64,000 nt of DNA from Lithobates sylvaticus (taxonomy: Eukaryota; Chordata; Amphibia; Anura; Ranidae). The notes beneath the pieces are model-generated. The model had not been told where the DNA came from, did no database searches, and saw only the letters and a list, made by a program, of their open reading frames with translations. Position numbers and translations under genes: made by a program. Shown here in pieces: positions 1 to 10,977 of this stretch; positions within the stretch are counted from its first letter, which is position 1, and every line of letters starts with the position of its first letter. Location of the stretch: NCBI GenBank assembly GCA_028564925.1, contig CM053027.1, positions 244,119,649 to 244,183,648 on the forward strand, in the 5' to 3' direction.

Positions 1-1070
1 TGCGGAGGTAGGTAAAGTGTTCCAAGAGAGGGAGGTCATAGTCGATTTGTAGTTGGGGGAAGGATTTAAGGATGTTCCCATTGACAAGGTCTTGTATGTG
101 ACGGATCCCCTTGAGGGTCCAGAGTGCGATTGGGAGATCTGGGGTTAGGAACAACAAAGAGTCGAGAGGTATGCAGAATCGAGGAGAGGAAGAGTCTGGT
201 GAATTGTGTGTGACCAGTTTTTTCCAGGCTAGGGCCGAGGCCTTCATAGTCGGAGAGAGGTACGATGGGATAGTGGCCCTTAAGGGAGTAGAGAGTAACC
301 AAGATTTCAGATTGGATCCAGGGAGCGAGGAATTTTCTATTTGTGCCCATAGAGGATTTAAGTTGGATTGGAACCAGCTGGGTAGTTGGGCTAGGATGGC
401 GGCTAGATAGTAGTCTTCAAAATTAATGGACCCTACACCTCCCGTCAGTTTATGTTTAATTAATTTTAGGTGGGCACACCTGGGTTTCTTTCCTTTCCAG
501 AGAAATTGGTTGTATAGTGTTTGAAGAGACCTGAAGAAGGATTTGGGGAGTGGGATGGGGAGCGTTCTGAAATAGTAAAGAATCTGGGGAAGGCAAATCA
601 TTTTGTACTCTGCGAGTCTACCTGACCAAGATAGTTCATGTTTCGCTATATTTTGTGATGTCTCTCGGATATTGCGTAATAGAGGTATAAAATTACTGGG
701 GTATATGTGTCTAAGGGATCTCGGCAATTGGATTCCTAAGTAGGTGATATCTGCGTCCGCCCATGTGAAAGAGTATTGTAGCTGTAAAAGATTCCTAGTG
801 GTAGCGTCGATGTTGATGTCAAGTATAAACGATTTGTTCGTATTCAGTTTGTAGTATAACACTGAGCTAAACCAGGTTAGTAGATTTTGAACCTCAGCCA
901 TGGAGGAAGTCGGGTTGGTGAGGATGAGGATGACGTCATCAGCGAATAGGCTGATTTTGTGTGTCGTTGGTCCAATTCGCATTCCTGAAATTGCAGGATG
1001 GGTGCGGACATGTTCTGCCAGGGGTTTCATGAGTAAATTAAAAATAAGGGGGGACAGTGGACAGCCCTGG
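1..1070 (-). mobile_element. L1 LINE fragment, ORF2 from mid reverse transcriptase onward
   Basis: Read on the minus strand, this piece begins with the L1 reverse transcriptase motif QGCPLSPLIF next to position 1,070. It continues through an intact FADD catalytic box near 930-955 and the post-RT region, and runs off the window at position 1. It lies directly downstream of the C-terminal part of L1-A in the same orientation, but it restarts inside the RT domain. It must therefore be a second copy, either a 5'-truncated insertion into L1-A or a recombination product. Several frame breaks mark it as inactive. The family assignment is solid; the cause of the junction is inference. Confidence 0.8.
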
Positions 1071-4000
1071 CTTCAACAATTCTTGGATGCCTCCGGGTAC
1101 CATGCGTGTAGTCTGGTCGGGGTGAAGTACCAATTTGTTAGAACTTTGTAGGAAGTTTCCTGAGTGCTGGTGCTGATAGAGCATTTGTGCGCTAGAATGC
1201 ATGCATTACCCCATTGATCTTCTGTGAAGGTCTTTTTGAGGGCTGCTTCCCAGTCTTTCTTGTGTTTTGCTTGGTAGTGTGTTCCTGTTGGTCTGCAGCC
1301 AGTTGTACATCAATGAGGTGGCTTTGCTCACAGGTTCTCCTTTGAGGCACAACTGTTCAAACCAGGTTTGGTTCCTAAGAAATTGCTGTCTATTGGCCGC
1401 GCAGTGGATATAGTCATGTAGTTGCCTGTATTGCCAGTAGGTGAAGTGTTTTGCCTGCAATTCTGTGTTTAGTTCATCAAAGGCCTTGAGTCTACCCTCC
1501 GTTACACAATGTGCAACTGTCAGGGGCGTGTTATCTTCTCTGTGTGGGAATGACGCTGTGGTATGTCATAGTGCAAAAGCCTTATTGTGTGGGGTCAGGG
1601 GACCCGGAGAAGATGCGAGGTTGTGTTGTTAGGTTACTGTGTGGAAAACCTCCAGAGTTGGGCCTATCGTGGGGTGAGAAGTCAGGCCGACGGTACGCGC
1701 CTGTTTGTTGACCCATGGCACAAATCTCAGTGGGGCATCTCTTTGTAGTCCCTCAATTCCCACCCAATCCTTGGATGGCGCGTGGCAGTTCCAGTCTAGG
1801 ATACGTGTCAGGTGTGTCGCATAATAACAGTGTTTAAAGTTAGGTAGATTGATACCCCCTTCCGGTTTTGGGTTCTTCAGGGTTAGCATACTAATTCGGG
1901 ATTTCTTCCCAGCCCAAATAAAGTCTTAGTGTCATGTGTAGTAGTGAGAAGAAGTTTTTGGGCAATTTAATGGGTAGAGTGTGGAACAAGTACAGTACCC
2001 TGGGCAGTACTGTCATTTTTATGGCTGCTGCGACAGCGGTTTGGGGTTCCAAAGTTGGAGGTCTCTCCTTAAATTAAGTAGAAAGGGGTGGTAATTTTGC
2101 AAGTAAAGGCTGTCCAGTTCCGGAGTAAGCCAAATCCCTAGATATTTAAGTTTGGTTTCCACCCATTTAAAGGGACAGTTAGATTTGGTCTGCTTCAATT
2201 GCCTCGGGCCCAGAGATATGTTGAGCGCCTCTGACTTCTCATAGTTGATTTTGAAGTTGGCCATATACCCAAACAGCTCAAAGTCTTTGATCAGGTTGGG
2301 GATTGAAATATGGGGCTGTGTGAGTACAAATAGAAGGTTGTCTGCATATGTGGCTATTTTGTAGTGCTTGGGTCCTAAGGTCAGTTAATTCACCGATGGA
2401 TTGTCATTTATTGTGCGGATACATGGTTCTAACATGAGGATAAATAGTATCAGAGATAGTGCCGTCATGTGCCGTTGCGTATTTGTACCGGTTCCGATAG
2501 GGTTCAGTTTATTTTCAGTCTGGCAGTTGGGGTCTGATACAGAGCTGAGATCCATGTCACTAGGTTAGATTTAAATCCTACATGCCTACATACCGCAAGC
2601 ATAAAGTCCCACGCCACTCTATCGAAGGCCTTCTCCGCGTCTGTAGACAGGAGAAGGCCTTCGGTAGATCCCCCTCTGAGTTTGTGAATAGGGTTTGTGG
2701 CTTTAATGACATTGTCACAGGCTTCCCTTCCCGGCATAAAGCCTGCCTGTTCTGGACCGATAATATCTGGTAAGAGTCTGCCCAGTCTGATTACTATAAG
2801 CTTGGACAGTAGTTTCATGTCTAGATTGAGTAGCGAAATCGGTCTATAGCTGGAACAGGAGTTGGGGTCCTTGCAAGAGAGATCCTGAGGGGTCGTGAGT
2901 GAATTCAGCGCCTTTAACAAGGGTTGTGCTAAGATTTGTGAAAAGGTCTTGTAGCAAATGGCCGAAAAGCCATCCGGCCCGGGCTTTTCCCAGATTTTAG
3001 TGTTTTAATTGCTTGTAGTAATTCCGTTACTTCTATAGGTTTGTCAATTTCTTTTGCATCAGAAGCTGACAGGCTCGGCAGGCCACTGCGAGCCAGGTAT
3101 TGCTCTATAATTTCGAGTCTAGATCCCCCTGAGGCCTTGGGCCTGTGTGGTGGAGGGATATTGTACAGTTGTGAGTAGAAGTCATGGAATTCTGCCGCAA
3201 TCAAGTCTGTATCATGTATCAGTTTTTGTTCCCTATTCTTAATCTGGGTAATGGTGGTGGAGGAGCGAATGTCTCTTAATGCCCTGGCAAGAAATTTATT
3301 ATTTTTGTTCCCGTGCTCGTAAAAGAAAACGCAGCGATAGAATAGTATCCTCTTAGCTTGCAGGTCTAGTCTCTCTTGTAAGGCCTTTCTAGCCAATAAA
3401 AGATCCTCGGCTACATTAATCACGCAGACCTTTTATGTTGGCTCTCTAGTTGTTGAACTCTGTTAAATATGTCTTTCAATTCTTTCTTAGCTGTCTTCTT
3501 TTTCTGTGAGGCTAATCCCATGAGTTGGCCTCTAAGTACACACTTATGGGCCTCCCAAATGTTAAGGTGTGAGACCTCGTCTGTTGTGTTTTCTCGGAAG
3601 TATGTCTGTATGGCATTTTTGATAAGTTCAAAAGTCGCGGGGTCCGTCAGTAATGTCGGGTTAAGTCGCCACCCACTATTTCTTTTGTGTGCTTTCTGTA
3701 GTTGCAGAGACATAGAGATAGGTGCATGATCTGACACTGATCTCGTCCCTATGTGTGCCCCCGTCATCCTACTTAGGTCTCTTTGAGTAATAAATAAAAA
3801 ATCTATACGGGTGTATTTTTTGTGTATCGAGCAGAAGTACGTATAAGCCCTTCCTTGTGGGTATGCGACCCGCCATGAGTCAGTCAAGGTCAATGTGTTC
3901 AACATTGTTCTAATTCTTTTAAGCTTTCGATAAGTAATTGTTGATTTGCCATTGTAGGTGTCTTGTAGGGGATCCAAAGGAAAATTGAAATCCCCTCCAA

Positions 4001-4420
4001 GAATGATGCATCCAGAGGCAAACCCAGTAAATTCGTCTATCAGTGTTTGGCAAAAAGTTACATGAACAGAGTTAGGAAAGTATGCACTTGCTAATGTGAC
4101 GGGTAAATTCCCTATGTTTCCCTTGAGGAAGAGGAACCAGCCTCCTGGGTCTGCTAGTTGGTGAGTAAGTTTGAACCCAGAGTTTCAACCAACTAGTATG
4201 GAGACCCCTTTTGTCCTTGAGTCTGGGCTGGTTGCGTGGTATGCTTTTGTAAAATATCCTTCTGTCATTTTAGGGATGGAGTTTGTTCTAAAATGTGTTT
4301 CCTGTAGGAACACGAAAGCCGGCTTCCCCTTCCCGAGGTGACGCAGCAATTGTGTTCTCTTTGAGGAACATTAAGACCCCTTACATTATGCGATATCACC
4401 ACGGGATTCTTGCCCAGAGC
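1071..4420 (-). pseudogene. L1-A ORF2 (endonuclease-reverse transcriptase), decayed
   Basis: Minus-strand pieces give the L1 ORF2 domains in order. The AP-like endonuclease lies at about 4,420-3,420, with HNVRGLN, LQETHF, GGDFNFP and SDHAPIS motifs. A linker follows at 3,423-2,929. The reverse transcriptase runs from 2,920 to about 2,020, with YRPISLLNLD, AFDRVAW and a YADN box near 2,340-2,365. The C-terminal domain lies at about 1,890-1,071. The usual YADD is YADN, so a catalytic aspartate is lost. Frame breaks separate the pieces at about 3,420, 2,925, 2,500, 2,270 and 1,900, and the C-terminal end is cut off at the junction with the next L1. Confidence 0.85.
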
Positions 4421-4576
4421 AGAATAAATCATTGTGAGAGAAGGGGTGGTCGGAGGGGGACAAAAAAATAAACAAATACATAAATAAAAAGGGGAGGAGG
4501 AGAAAGGGGTACACTTGGTGGGGGGGTGAGAGTTGTAAGAGTGAGGTATAGTAGAAAGAAAGAGATGTATTCATAG

Positions 4577-4584
4577 GTAGAAAT
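4577..4584. repeat. Left target-site duplication of hAT-A
   Basis: GTAGAAAT, repeated exactly at 7,129-7,136 on the other side of hAT-A. An eight-base duplication is the hAT superfamily signature. Confidence 0.9.
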
Positions 4585-4841
4585 TAGACATGTGCGATTC
4601 GTTTCGTACGAATTCGTAATTCGTACGAATTTTTCGAAATTCGTACGAATTTACGAATCTGTAGTACGAATTTTTTTTTTTACGAATTCCGTACGGAATA
4701 CGAAATTCCGTTTACGAATTTCGTCGCCGAATGATTCGAATGAATTCGAATGAATTCGAATGGATTCGAATGAATTCGAATGACAAAGTGTAATTTTTGC
4801 AGGAAAAATTCCGTTTACGAATTTCAGCTCCAAATTATTCG

Positions 4842-5816
4842 AATCCAACTACCAATATCAAATTTCAACTAATTCAAACGAAATTATTATAGCAGATATA
4901 ACGAATGAATTCGAATGCATTCGAATGAATTCGAATGCATTCGAATGAATTCGAATGACAAAGTGTCATTTTTGCAGAAAAAAAAGCTATTTAAAAAACA
5001 GTCATTCATTGATATAAAAAAAAAAAAAAAGCGTAGGGGTCCCCCCAAATTCAATAACCAGGCCCTTCAGGTCTGGTATGGATATTAAGGGGGACCCCAG
5101 CCAAAAAAAAAAATAAAAATGGCGTGGGGTCCCCCTCAAAATCCATACCAACCCTTTATCCGAGCACGCAACCTGGCAGGCCGCAGGAAAGGAGGGGGGG
5201 ACGAGAGCGGCCCCCCCTCCCGCCTGAACCGTACCAGGCCACATGCCCTCAACATTGGGAGGGTGCTTTGGGGTCCCCCCCAAAGCACCTTGTCCCCATG
5301 TTGATGAGGACAAGGGCCTCATCCCCACAACCCTGGCCGGTGGTTGTGGGGGTCTGCGGGCGGGGGGCTTATCGGAATCTGGAAGCCCCCTTTAACAAGG
5401 GGACCGCCAGATCCCGGCCCCCCCCTGTGTGAAATGGTAAGGGGGTACAAAAGTACCCCTACCATTTCACCAAAAAAACAAAAATGGTAAAAATGACAGG
5501 AGACGGTCTTTGACAATTCCTTTATTAAAATCTTCTTTCTTCTTTCTTCTGGTCTTCCTTTCTTCATCTTCTCCTTCCTTCATCTTCTTCCATCTTCTTC
5601 TTCCTTCGATTCGCTTCTTCTTCCTCCGGTCTTCTCGTCCTTCTCGTCCGGCGTCGTCCTTCTCGTCCGGCATCGTCGCCTCTTCTCGCAGGCCGCTCCT
5701 CGCAATGGGAGGCTCCCGCTGTGTGAGGCTTAGCTCCGGGTGACAGGTCTCTTATAACGAACGCACCTGGTGACCCCGCCCCCTCTGACGCACGGGGACG
5801 TCATGTGGAATTCCCT
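4842..5816 (+). repeat. Left arm of the hAT-A palindrome
   Basis: This arm reads inward as the reverse complement of 5,818-6,801. Recognisable paired landmarks are the 'ccaactaccaatatc' outer edge, the 'attcaataaccaggccctt' block, the CCCCAAAGCACC block, a purine/pyrimidine-biased Lys/Glu-rich unit and a TTTATT (AATAAA on the minus strand) at 5,521-5,526. Confidence 0.85.
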
Positions 5817-5880
5817 ATGGCTTTCCCCATGACGTCAGAGGGGGGGCGGGGTCACCAGGTGCCTTCGTTATACAAGACCT
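5760..5880. promoter_or_regulatory. Symmetric core of hAT-A: CRE, GC boxes, TATA-like motifs facing both ways
   Basis: The dyad centre is near 5,817. It is flanked by GACGTCAT at 5,797-5,804 and a full CRE TGACGTCA at 5,830-5,837. Outside these come GC-box-like GGGGGCGGGG blocks on both sides, then TATA-like sequences facing outward: TTATAA near 5,753-5,758 for the minus strand and TTATAC near 5,868-5,873 for the plus strand. This is what a bidirectional RNA polymerase II promoter would look like. Activity is inferred from motifs only. The TATA motifs are better preserved in the hAT-B copy. Confidence 0.55.
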
Positions 5881-5951
5881 GTCACCCGGAGCGGAGCCTC
5901 ACAGAGCGGGAGCCTCCCATTGCTAGGAGCGGCCTGCGAGAAGAGACGACG

Positions 5952-6254
5952 ATGCCGGACGAGAAGGACGACGCCGGACGAGAAGGACGAGAAGACCGGA
6001 GGAAGAAGAATCGAATCGAAGGAAGAAGAAGATGGAAGAAGATGAAGGAAGGAGAAGATGAAGAAAGGAAGACCAGAAGAAAGAAGATTTTAATAAAGGA
6101 ATTGTCAAAGACCGTCTCCTGTCATTTTTACCATTTTTGCCACTTTTTTGGTGAAATGGTAGGGGTACAAAAGTACCCCCTTACCATTTCACACAGGGGG
6201 GGGGGCCGGGATCTGGGGGTCCCCTTGTTAAAGGGGGCTTCCAGATTGCGATAA
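5952..6254 (+). CDS. Possible short Lys/Glu/Arg-rich ORF in the right arm of hAT-A
   Basis: An ATG at 5,952 opens an approximately 100-residue frame that begins MPDEKDD and is very rich in Lys, Arg and Glu. An AATAAA at 6,092-6,097 lies inside it, so a transcript from the central core would probably end before the stop codon. The matching unit in the left arm is the mirror image. The frame is not conserved in length between arms or between the two hAT copies, so it is more likely a by-product of GAA/GAG-rich sequence than a protein. I recognise no family. Confidence 0.2.
   Translation: MPDEKDDAGREGREDRRKKNRIEGRRRWKKMKEGEDEERKTRRKKILIKELSKTVSCHFYHFCHFFGEMVGVQKYPLTISHRGGGRDLGVPLLKGASRLR
6092..6097 (+). 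terminator. AATAAA polyadenylation signal, right arm of hAT-A
   Basis: AATAAA about 230 bases downstream of the TATA-like motif on the same strand. Its mirror copy (TTTATT) lies at 5,521-5,526. Polyadenylation activity is inferred. Confidence 0.45.
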
Positions 6255-6930
6255 GCCCCCGCCCGCAGACCCCCACAACCACCGGGCACGGTTGTGGGGA
6301 AGAGGCCCTTGTCCTCATCAACATGGGGACAAGGTGCTTTGGGGGGGACCCCAAAGCACCCTCCCAATGTTGAGGGCATGTGGCCTGGTACGGTTCAGGC
6401 GGGAGGGGGGGCCGCTCTCGTCCCCCCCTCCTTTCCTGCGGCCTGCCAGGTTGCGTGCTCGGATAAAGGGTCTGGTATGGATTTTGAGGGGGACCCCCAC
6501 GCCATTTTTTTTTTTTTTTTGGCCGGGGTTCCCCTTAAAATCCATCCCAGACCTGAAGGGTCTGGTATGGATATTTGGGGGGGACCCCACGCCATTTTTT
6601 TTTTTTTTTTTTTTGGCTGGGGTCCCCCTTAATATCCATACCAGACCTGAAGGGCCTGGTTATTGAATTTGGGGGGACCCCTACGCTTTTTTTTTTTTCT
6701 GCAAAAATGACACTTTGTCATTCGAATTCATTCGAATTCATTCGTTATATCTGCTATAATAATTTTGTTCAAATTAGTTGAAATTCGACATTGGTAGTTG
6801 GATTTACTAACGATTCGTAACTATTCATAACGATTCGTAACGATTCGTAACTTGAAATTGAAATTCGATATTTGTAGTTGGATTCTAATTGTTCTCTGTG
6901 TTATGAGAACCAACAATTCATTAGCCGCGT

Positions 6931-6974
6931 TAACGATTCGTAACGATTCGTAACGATTCGTAACGATTCGTAAC
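6931..6974 (+). repeat. 10-bp tandem repeat TAACGATTCG in the hAT-A terminal region
   Basis: Four consecutive copies of TAACGATTCG, with related copies at about 6,808-6,852. Such short subterminal repeats are typical transposase-binding arrays in hAT elements; that role is inference. Confidence 0.7.
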
Positions 6975-7136
6975 TTTACTAACGATTCGTTAAAAAAAAT
7001 TACGATTCGTCCGAATTTCGTATTTCGTACGAATTCGAACGGAATTTCGTACACGAATTACGAATTTTTTTATATACGAAACGGGACGAAACGAAACGAA
7101 ACGAATTTTTTGACAGTTCCCATGCCTAGTAGAAAT

Positions 7137-8037
7137 GAGGTAGGACAGTGTGCCCACTATCTGACACAAAGAGAGTGGGTCAGGAGATGTAGTAATTACC
7201 CTCTAGGTGCTGACCCCTAGAGGTATTAAGTCTAAATTTGGAACCGTGAGCCGGCACTCCAGCAAGGACCCCTAAACAGAGGGGGTGTCACTGAGGTGAA
7301 CTTGTCACGGTGTCCACTGTGGGGGTGGTAGGAGGTATACCCAGGGCAGTAGCAACAACCAAATTCTCAGCACGGCCGAGAGATCTGAAAAATATACCAC
7401 CAAAACAAATCACCCGCCTCCCCTTAGCCTCTATATACAACATTTTCATGAAAAACTTTGCAATAAACAGACGTGAACCGTAGCCGTAACCCTCATCCCA
7501 AAGGAGGGGATGTGGGATGCGTTGGTAGATAAACTTGTACAACTGCACACTCCTTATTGTGAATGAACTTGCAGACCTGACAGGCTTCAGGGATCTCAGG
7601 AATAAAATGTTTACAGGCTATCACATTGCTGTGGGAGTTCTTGTCATGGCTGTAAATAGTTATGGACCTCTTGTGGAGCCCCCCCTGAGCATAATGTGAA
7701 GTGTCATTTGGCGTGTGTGGCGGACTCCTCGCCATTGTCCTCCAGTTCAAGTGGAGCGGGGCAGTGCACTGACTCAGTTCCACATGAAGTGTCCCTTCTT
7801 AGACCAGGTAAAGGGAAGTTCATACCTTAGAATCGTAGAGTTCAGTGTGAGTTTCGCCTTACCATCTCCGTTGGGGGGGGTGCATGTCACGTTGTCCGTC
7901 GCCTGTGAGAAAGCCTGTGTGGGAGACAGCCTGTTGCGAATAAACCTGGAAGCGCAGGAACAAAGCGAAAAAGTTAAAATTCAAAGGTCAAAAGAAAAAA
8001 ACATATGGGTGTGTGGGCAGTTGTGCCGCCTTTGTGG
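7137..8037 (-). other. L1-A spacer between ORF1 and ORF2
   Basis: About 900 bases continuing L1-A after the hAT-A insertion. I see no credible ORF in either strand beyond short chance frames and no internal repeat. Its position between ORF1 and ORF2 makes it the L1 intergenic spacer. Confidence 0.6.
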
Positions 8038-9094
8038 CTAGATTGTCCACTCAAATAGTTTGTTCTGAGCTATAGCAGGCATGGTGTTTGTGGATCTTTT
8101 TTCTTCCTGGCCTGAATCCGGAAGCATATCCCTGGGAGCGTTGGAGTGTTTAGGTGTAGCGCTTGTGCCCAGGGTTTTTTGTTTCTGGAACTTCCCCCTT
8201 TTGCTCGGGGGTTTGGTGGGTGTAGTAGGCGGTGAGGCCTGGGTGCCATGAGCTCTTGGTGGGTTGTAAAATTCCCTGTACCACTCAGGTAATTCAATCA
8301 ATGGGATCTGGATGTCCTGGTAGAAGCCCTGTAGGTCATCTGGTGTGCGCGGATAAAGCTGCCTGCCCTGAAAGGTCACGTTCAGGGCGAAAGGAAATTT
8401 CCATTTGTATGGTATATTTTGCCTACGCAGCGTCTCCAGCAGGGGACGCAGAGCTCTCCTGTTGTTCAGTGTTATGGGGGAGAGGTCTTGGAAAATGGAT
8501 ATTTCCCTGTCATTAAACGTGATATTAGCATTGTGTCTAGCTTTTGCCATAATCTCTTCTTTTAGTTTGAAATCTGGGAGACAGCAAATGATGTCCCTGG
8601 GAGGTGCTGTATCAGCTGGCCTTGCTCTCAGAGCCCTATGTGCCTGGTCAAAGTCAATCTGTGTGTCTGTGGGACGCTCTAGTAGCTCATTAAACACATA
8701 CTGTAGGGCTGAGGGTATATTGCTTGGGTCAACAGATTCGGGTACACCTCTCACCCTTATGTTATGCCTTCTCCCCCTTTTGTCCAAGTCTTCCAGTTGG
8801 CGGTTCATCTCAATGAGATGTGCTGCATGGGAGTCTGTGACTTTCTCTAGGCGCGTGATTACCCTGTCCCTTCTGGATCTTGTCTTCTCTACCCCTCTAG
8901 CTTTTCAGATATGGAAAATATGTCCGCTTTCAGTTCTGTAATGGCTGAGGAGAACGTGCCCTTTATATCTGCAGCTATCTTCATCATAGCAGTAAGGGTG
9001 AGGGGTGATCAGACGAAGGGGTGTCCCTTACCTCCTCCTCGTATGTGGACTGGGAGTCTTCGCTGAACTCCTCTTCTCCACGAGGCTGCGCCAT
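8038..9094 (-). pseudogene. L1-A ORF1 (RNA-binding chaperone), broken
   Basis: The minus-strand ATG at 9,094-9,092 opens MAQPRGEEEF, an acidic start. The frame continues through a degraded coiled-coil part to the conserved L1 ORF1 RRM at about 8,775-8,500 (RRHNIRVRGVPES) and the C-terminal domain (RALRPLLETLRRQNIPYKWKFPF). The protein ends at 8,038 after a Pro/Lys-rich tail. A frame break near 8,810-8,990 separates the N-terminal and RRM parts. The L1 ORF1 protein binds its own RNA as a trimer. Confidence 0.85.
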
Positions 9095-9318
9095 CTTGGG
9101 AAGGGCCTTGCGATGGCGGGGTTATGATTTGAAAATGTCCGGTATGCTTCTGGAGCCTGGAACTGAGGCTGAACGGCGGGAGTGGTTACCCGAGTTGTGG
9201 CGGGTGAGTCTGCTCATATTAGCTGATGGTTACGGCGTCGTTTAAACTGTAGAAGCTGGGGTTTGGCGGGGCTCCTCTAGTCTACTGCCATCCACTCTGC
9301 GTGCCAAGCCACACCCCC

Positions 9319-10015
9319 AACGTATTATTTTTTACTTTTTGCTATAATAAATATCCCCTAAAAATATATAAAAAAAAACATATTTTTTCCTCAGTTTAGG
9401 CCGATACGTATTCTTCTACATATTTTTGGTAAAAAAAAAAAATCACAATAAGCGATTATTGATTGGTTTGCGCAGAAGTTATAGTGTTTACAAAATAGGG
9501 GATAGTTTATAGCATTTTTATTAATATTTTTTTTTTTTACTAGTAATGGCGGCAATCAGCGATTTTCTATTAAGTCTGCGACATTATGTCGAACACATCG
9601 AACATTTTTGGACCATTGTCATTTATACAGCAATCAGTGCTATTTAAATGCACTGATTCCTGTGTAAATGACACTGGCAGTGAAGGAGTTAACCCCTAGG
9701 TGGCAGTGTAGGGGTTAAGTGTTCCTAGAGGTGTGTTTCTAACTGTGGGGGGGCGTGGCTGTGAGCTAGTGTATGCTGATCTCTGCTCCAATCACAGGGA
9801 GCAGAGATTGGCGTCACTAGTTGCTAGGCAGAACGGGGAGATGCTGTTTATTTCCGAATCTCCCCATTCAGCCTTCCCGTGAGAAGATCGTGGGTATCCC
9901 CGTGGCGATCGAGTCCACAGGACCCGCGACCGGACTCACGGGGGTCCCGTCCAGCCCGTGCTCGATGGCACGGTGGTATCTTAAACGGGACATATCTGTG
10001 TGCCCTTATGCCTGT
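9319..10015 (+). repeat. Dispersed repeat of ranid type
   Basis: An AT-rich start (TTTTTGGTAAAAAAA, then AATGGCGGCAATCAGCGAT) leads into a block with the self-complementary CAGTGCTATTTAAATGCACTG, GAAGGAGTTAACCCCTAGG and a GC-rich end. I recognise this arrangement from ranid frog genomes, where it is very abundant, but I cannot give it a family name. The end at about 10,015 is approximate. No coding capacity is apparent. Confidence 0.55.
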
Positions 10016-10695
10016 CCGTGCCATTCTGTTGACGTACATCGCCGTGTGCTGGTCGGGAAGCACCTGATGCGTTTCAGAGTGAATAATTTCCTCCTTCTTC
10101 AGGGGTGAGAGCAAGGAGAAACCATATTTCTAGAATATAATGATGAATAAAATGAATATGTAATAATAACACTAATATTTGATAATATACAGTATCAGAC
10201 GAAACTTACAGATGTTATGGCGGTGTGTTCAACATTTTGACGGTTGTATCTTTAAAAACATACAGGGGTACAGGTGTCTTTCAAATTCTCACCCCAAAGA
10301 TCCCCGGTGGCATGAGCATGTGTAGATGATTAATAGTTTACAGCTGTCACATCGAACAGGGGAGACCCGCCATAGAATCAAAAAGACCCCCCTCCTCCAC
10401 CAAGGGAAGGGTAGCTGGCTGGAGGGCGGGGAGAGCCTGAGGACACACTGGGGGCGGGAAGAGAGGAGAAGCCCTATAAGATGTAAACAAAATTCTATAA
10501 AAGTAAAAGGTACATAATGTTTTATATGAGTATCAGCATAGTTCAAAGTAATTTAATACCTGTTGATGGTGAGATAATTCTTGCACCAAACGAGTAAAGT
10601 AACATAGGGCCACAGCTCTAAAAGGTAATAATTGTGTGATGTTAATATAAATAATAAATGTTGCTCTGTAGCCTATGGAAATTTAATGTTGTCAT
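10016..10695 (-). other. Penelope-like terminal segment and unassigned sequence
   Basis: On the minus strand 10,102-10,071 contains CTGAAGA, a short hairpin and CTGAAAC, a spacing typical of the hammerhead-derived segments in Penelope pseudo-LTRs. The rest, to the hAT-B insertion at 10,696, is non-coding. It joins across hAT-B to 13,459-13,732 and probably belongs to the Penelope-like element further right. No gene is seen. Confidence 0.4.
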
Positions 10696-10977
10696 TAGAC
10701 ATGGGAACTGTGAAAAAATTAGTTTTGTTTCGTCCCGTTTCGTATATAAAAAAATTCGTAATTCGTGTATGAAATTCCGTTCGAATTCGTACGAAATACG
10801 AATTTCGGACGAATCGTAAATTTTTTTCTCGAATCGTTAGTAAAGTTACGAATCGTTAACGCGGCTAATGAATTGTCGGTTCTCATAACACAGAGAACAA
10901 TTCGAATCCAACTACAAATATCGAATTTCAATTTCAAGTTACGAATCGTTACGAATAGTTACGAATCGTTAGTAAAT

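Larger units (their letters stand above)
5818..6801 (+). repeat. Right arm of the hAT-A palindrome
   Basis: Mirror copy of 4,842-5,816 with scattered mismatches and small length differences in the homopolymer runs. It includes one additional GGGGACCCC/poly-T block (about 6,550-6,620) not matched one-to-one in the left arm. Confidence 0.85.
4585..7128 (+). mobile_element. hAT-A: palindromic (foldback) hAT-type non-autonomous element
   Basis: The element is bounded by TAGACATGTGCG on the left and CCCATGCCTA on the right, the latter being TAGGCATGGG read inward. These are short imperfect terminal inverted repeats inside an exact 8-bp duplication (GTAGAAAT). The interior is dominated by a giant inverted repeat of about 0.98 kb per arm (4,842-5,816 and 5,818-6,801). 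The ends are packed with ATTCGTACGAAT-type short palindromes. It encodes no transposase, so it must be mobilised in trans. A close relative in reverse orientation lies at 10,696-13,458. hAT membership rests on the TSD length and termini and is inference; the palindrome is directly visible. Confidence 0.85.
1071..9318 (-). mobile_element. L1-A: nearly full-length L1 LINE, split by hAT-A
   Basis: Minus-strand L1 with 5' UTR (about 9,095-9,318), ORF1 (8,038-9,094), spacer (7,137-8,037) and ORF2 (about 4,420 down to 1,071). The 5' edge is placed at 9,318, where a GGGGGTGTGGCTTGGC-like start (minus strand) meets an unrelated dispersed repeat. A 2.5-kb palindromic hAT-type element sits in the ORF1-ORF2 spacer at 4,585-7,128 with an 8-bp duplication of L1 sequence. 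The 3' UTR is missing because ORF2 is joined to another L1 at 1,070. Both ORFs are broken, so this is an old copy. Confidence 0.85.

Noticed and set aside
5002-6666. Many overlapping Gly/Pro-rich ORFs on both strands of the hAT palindromes, looking like collagen-type or proline-rich proteins
   Set aside because: They recur in mirror image in both arms and both copies, follow the GGGGACCCC and CCCCAAAGC repeats, and have no conserved frame.
8405-8941. Plus-strand ORF of 178 codons opposite L1-A ORF1
   Set aside because: Antisense to the conserved ORF1 RRM and C-terminal domain; no independent motif.
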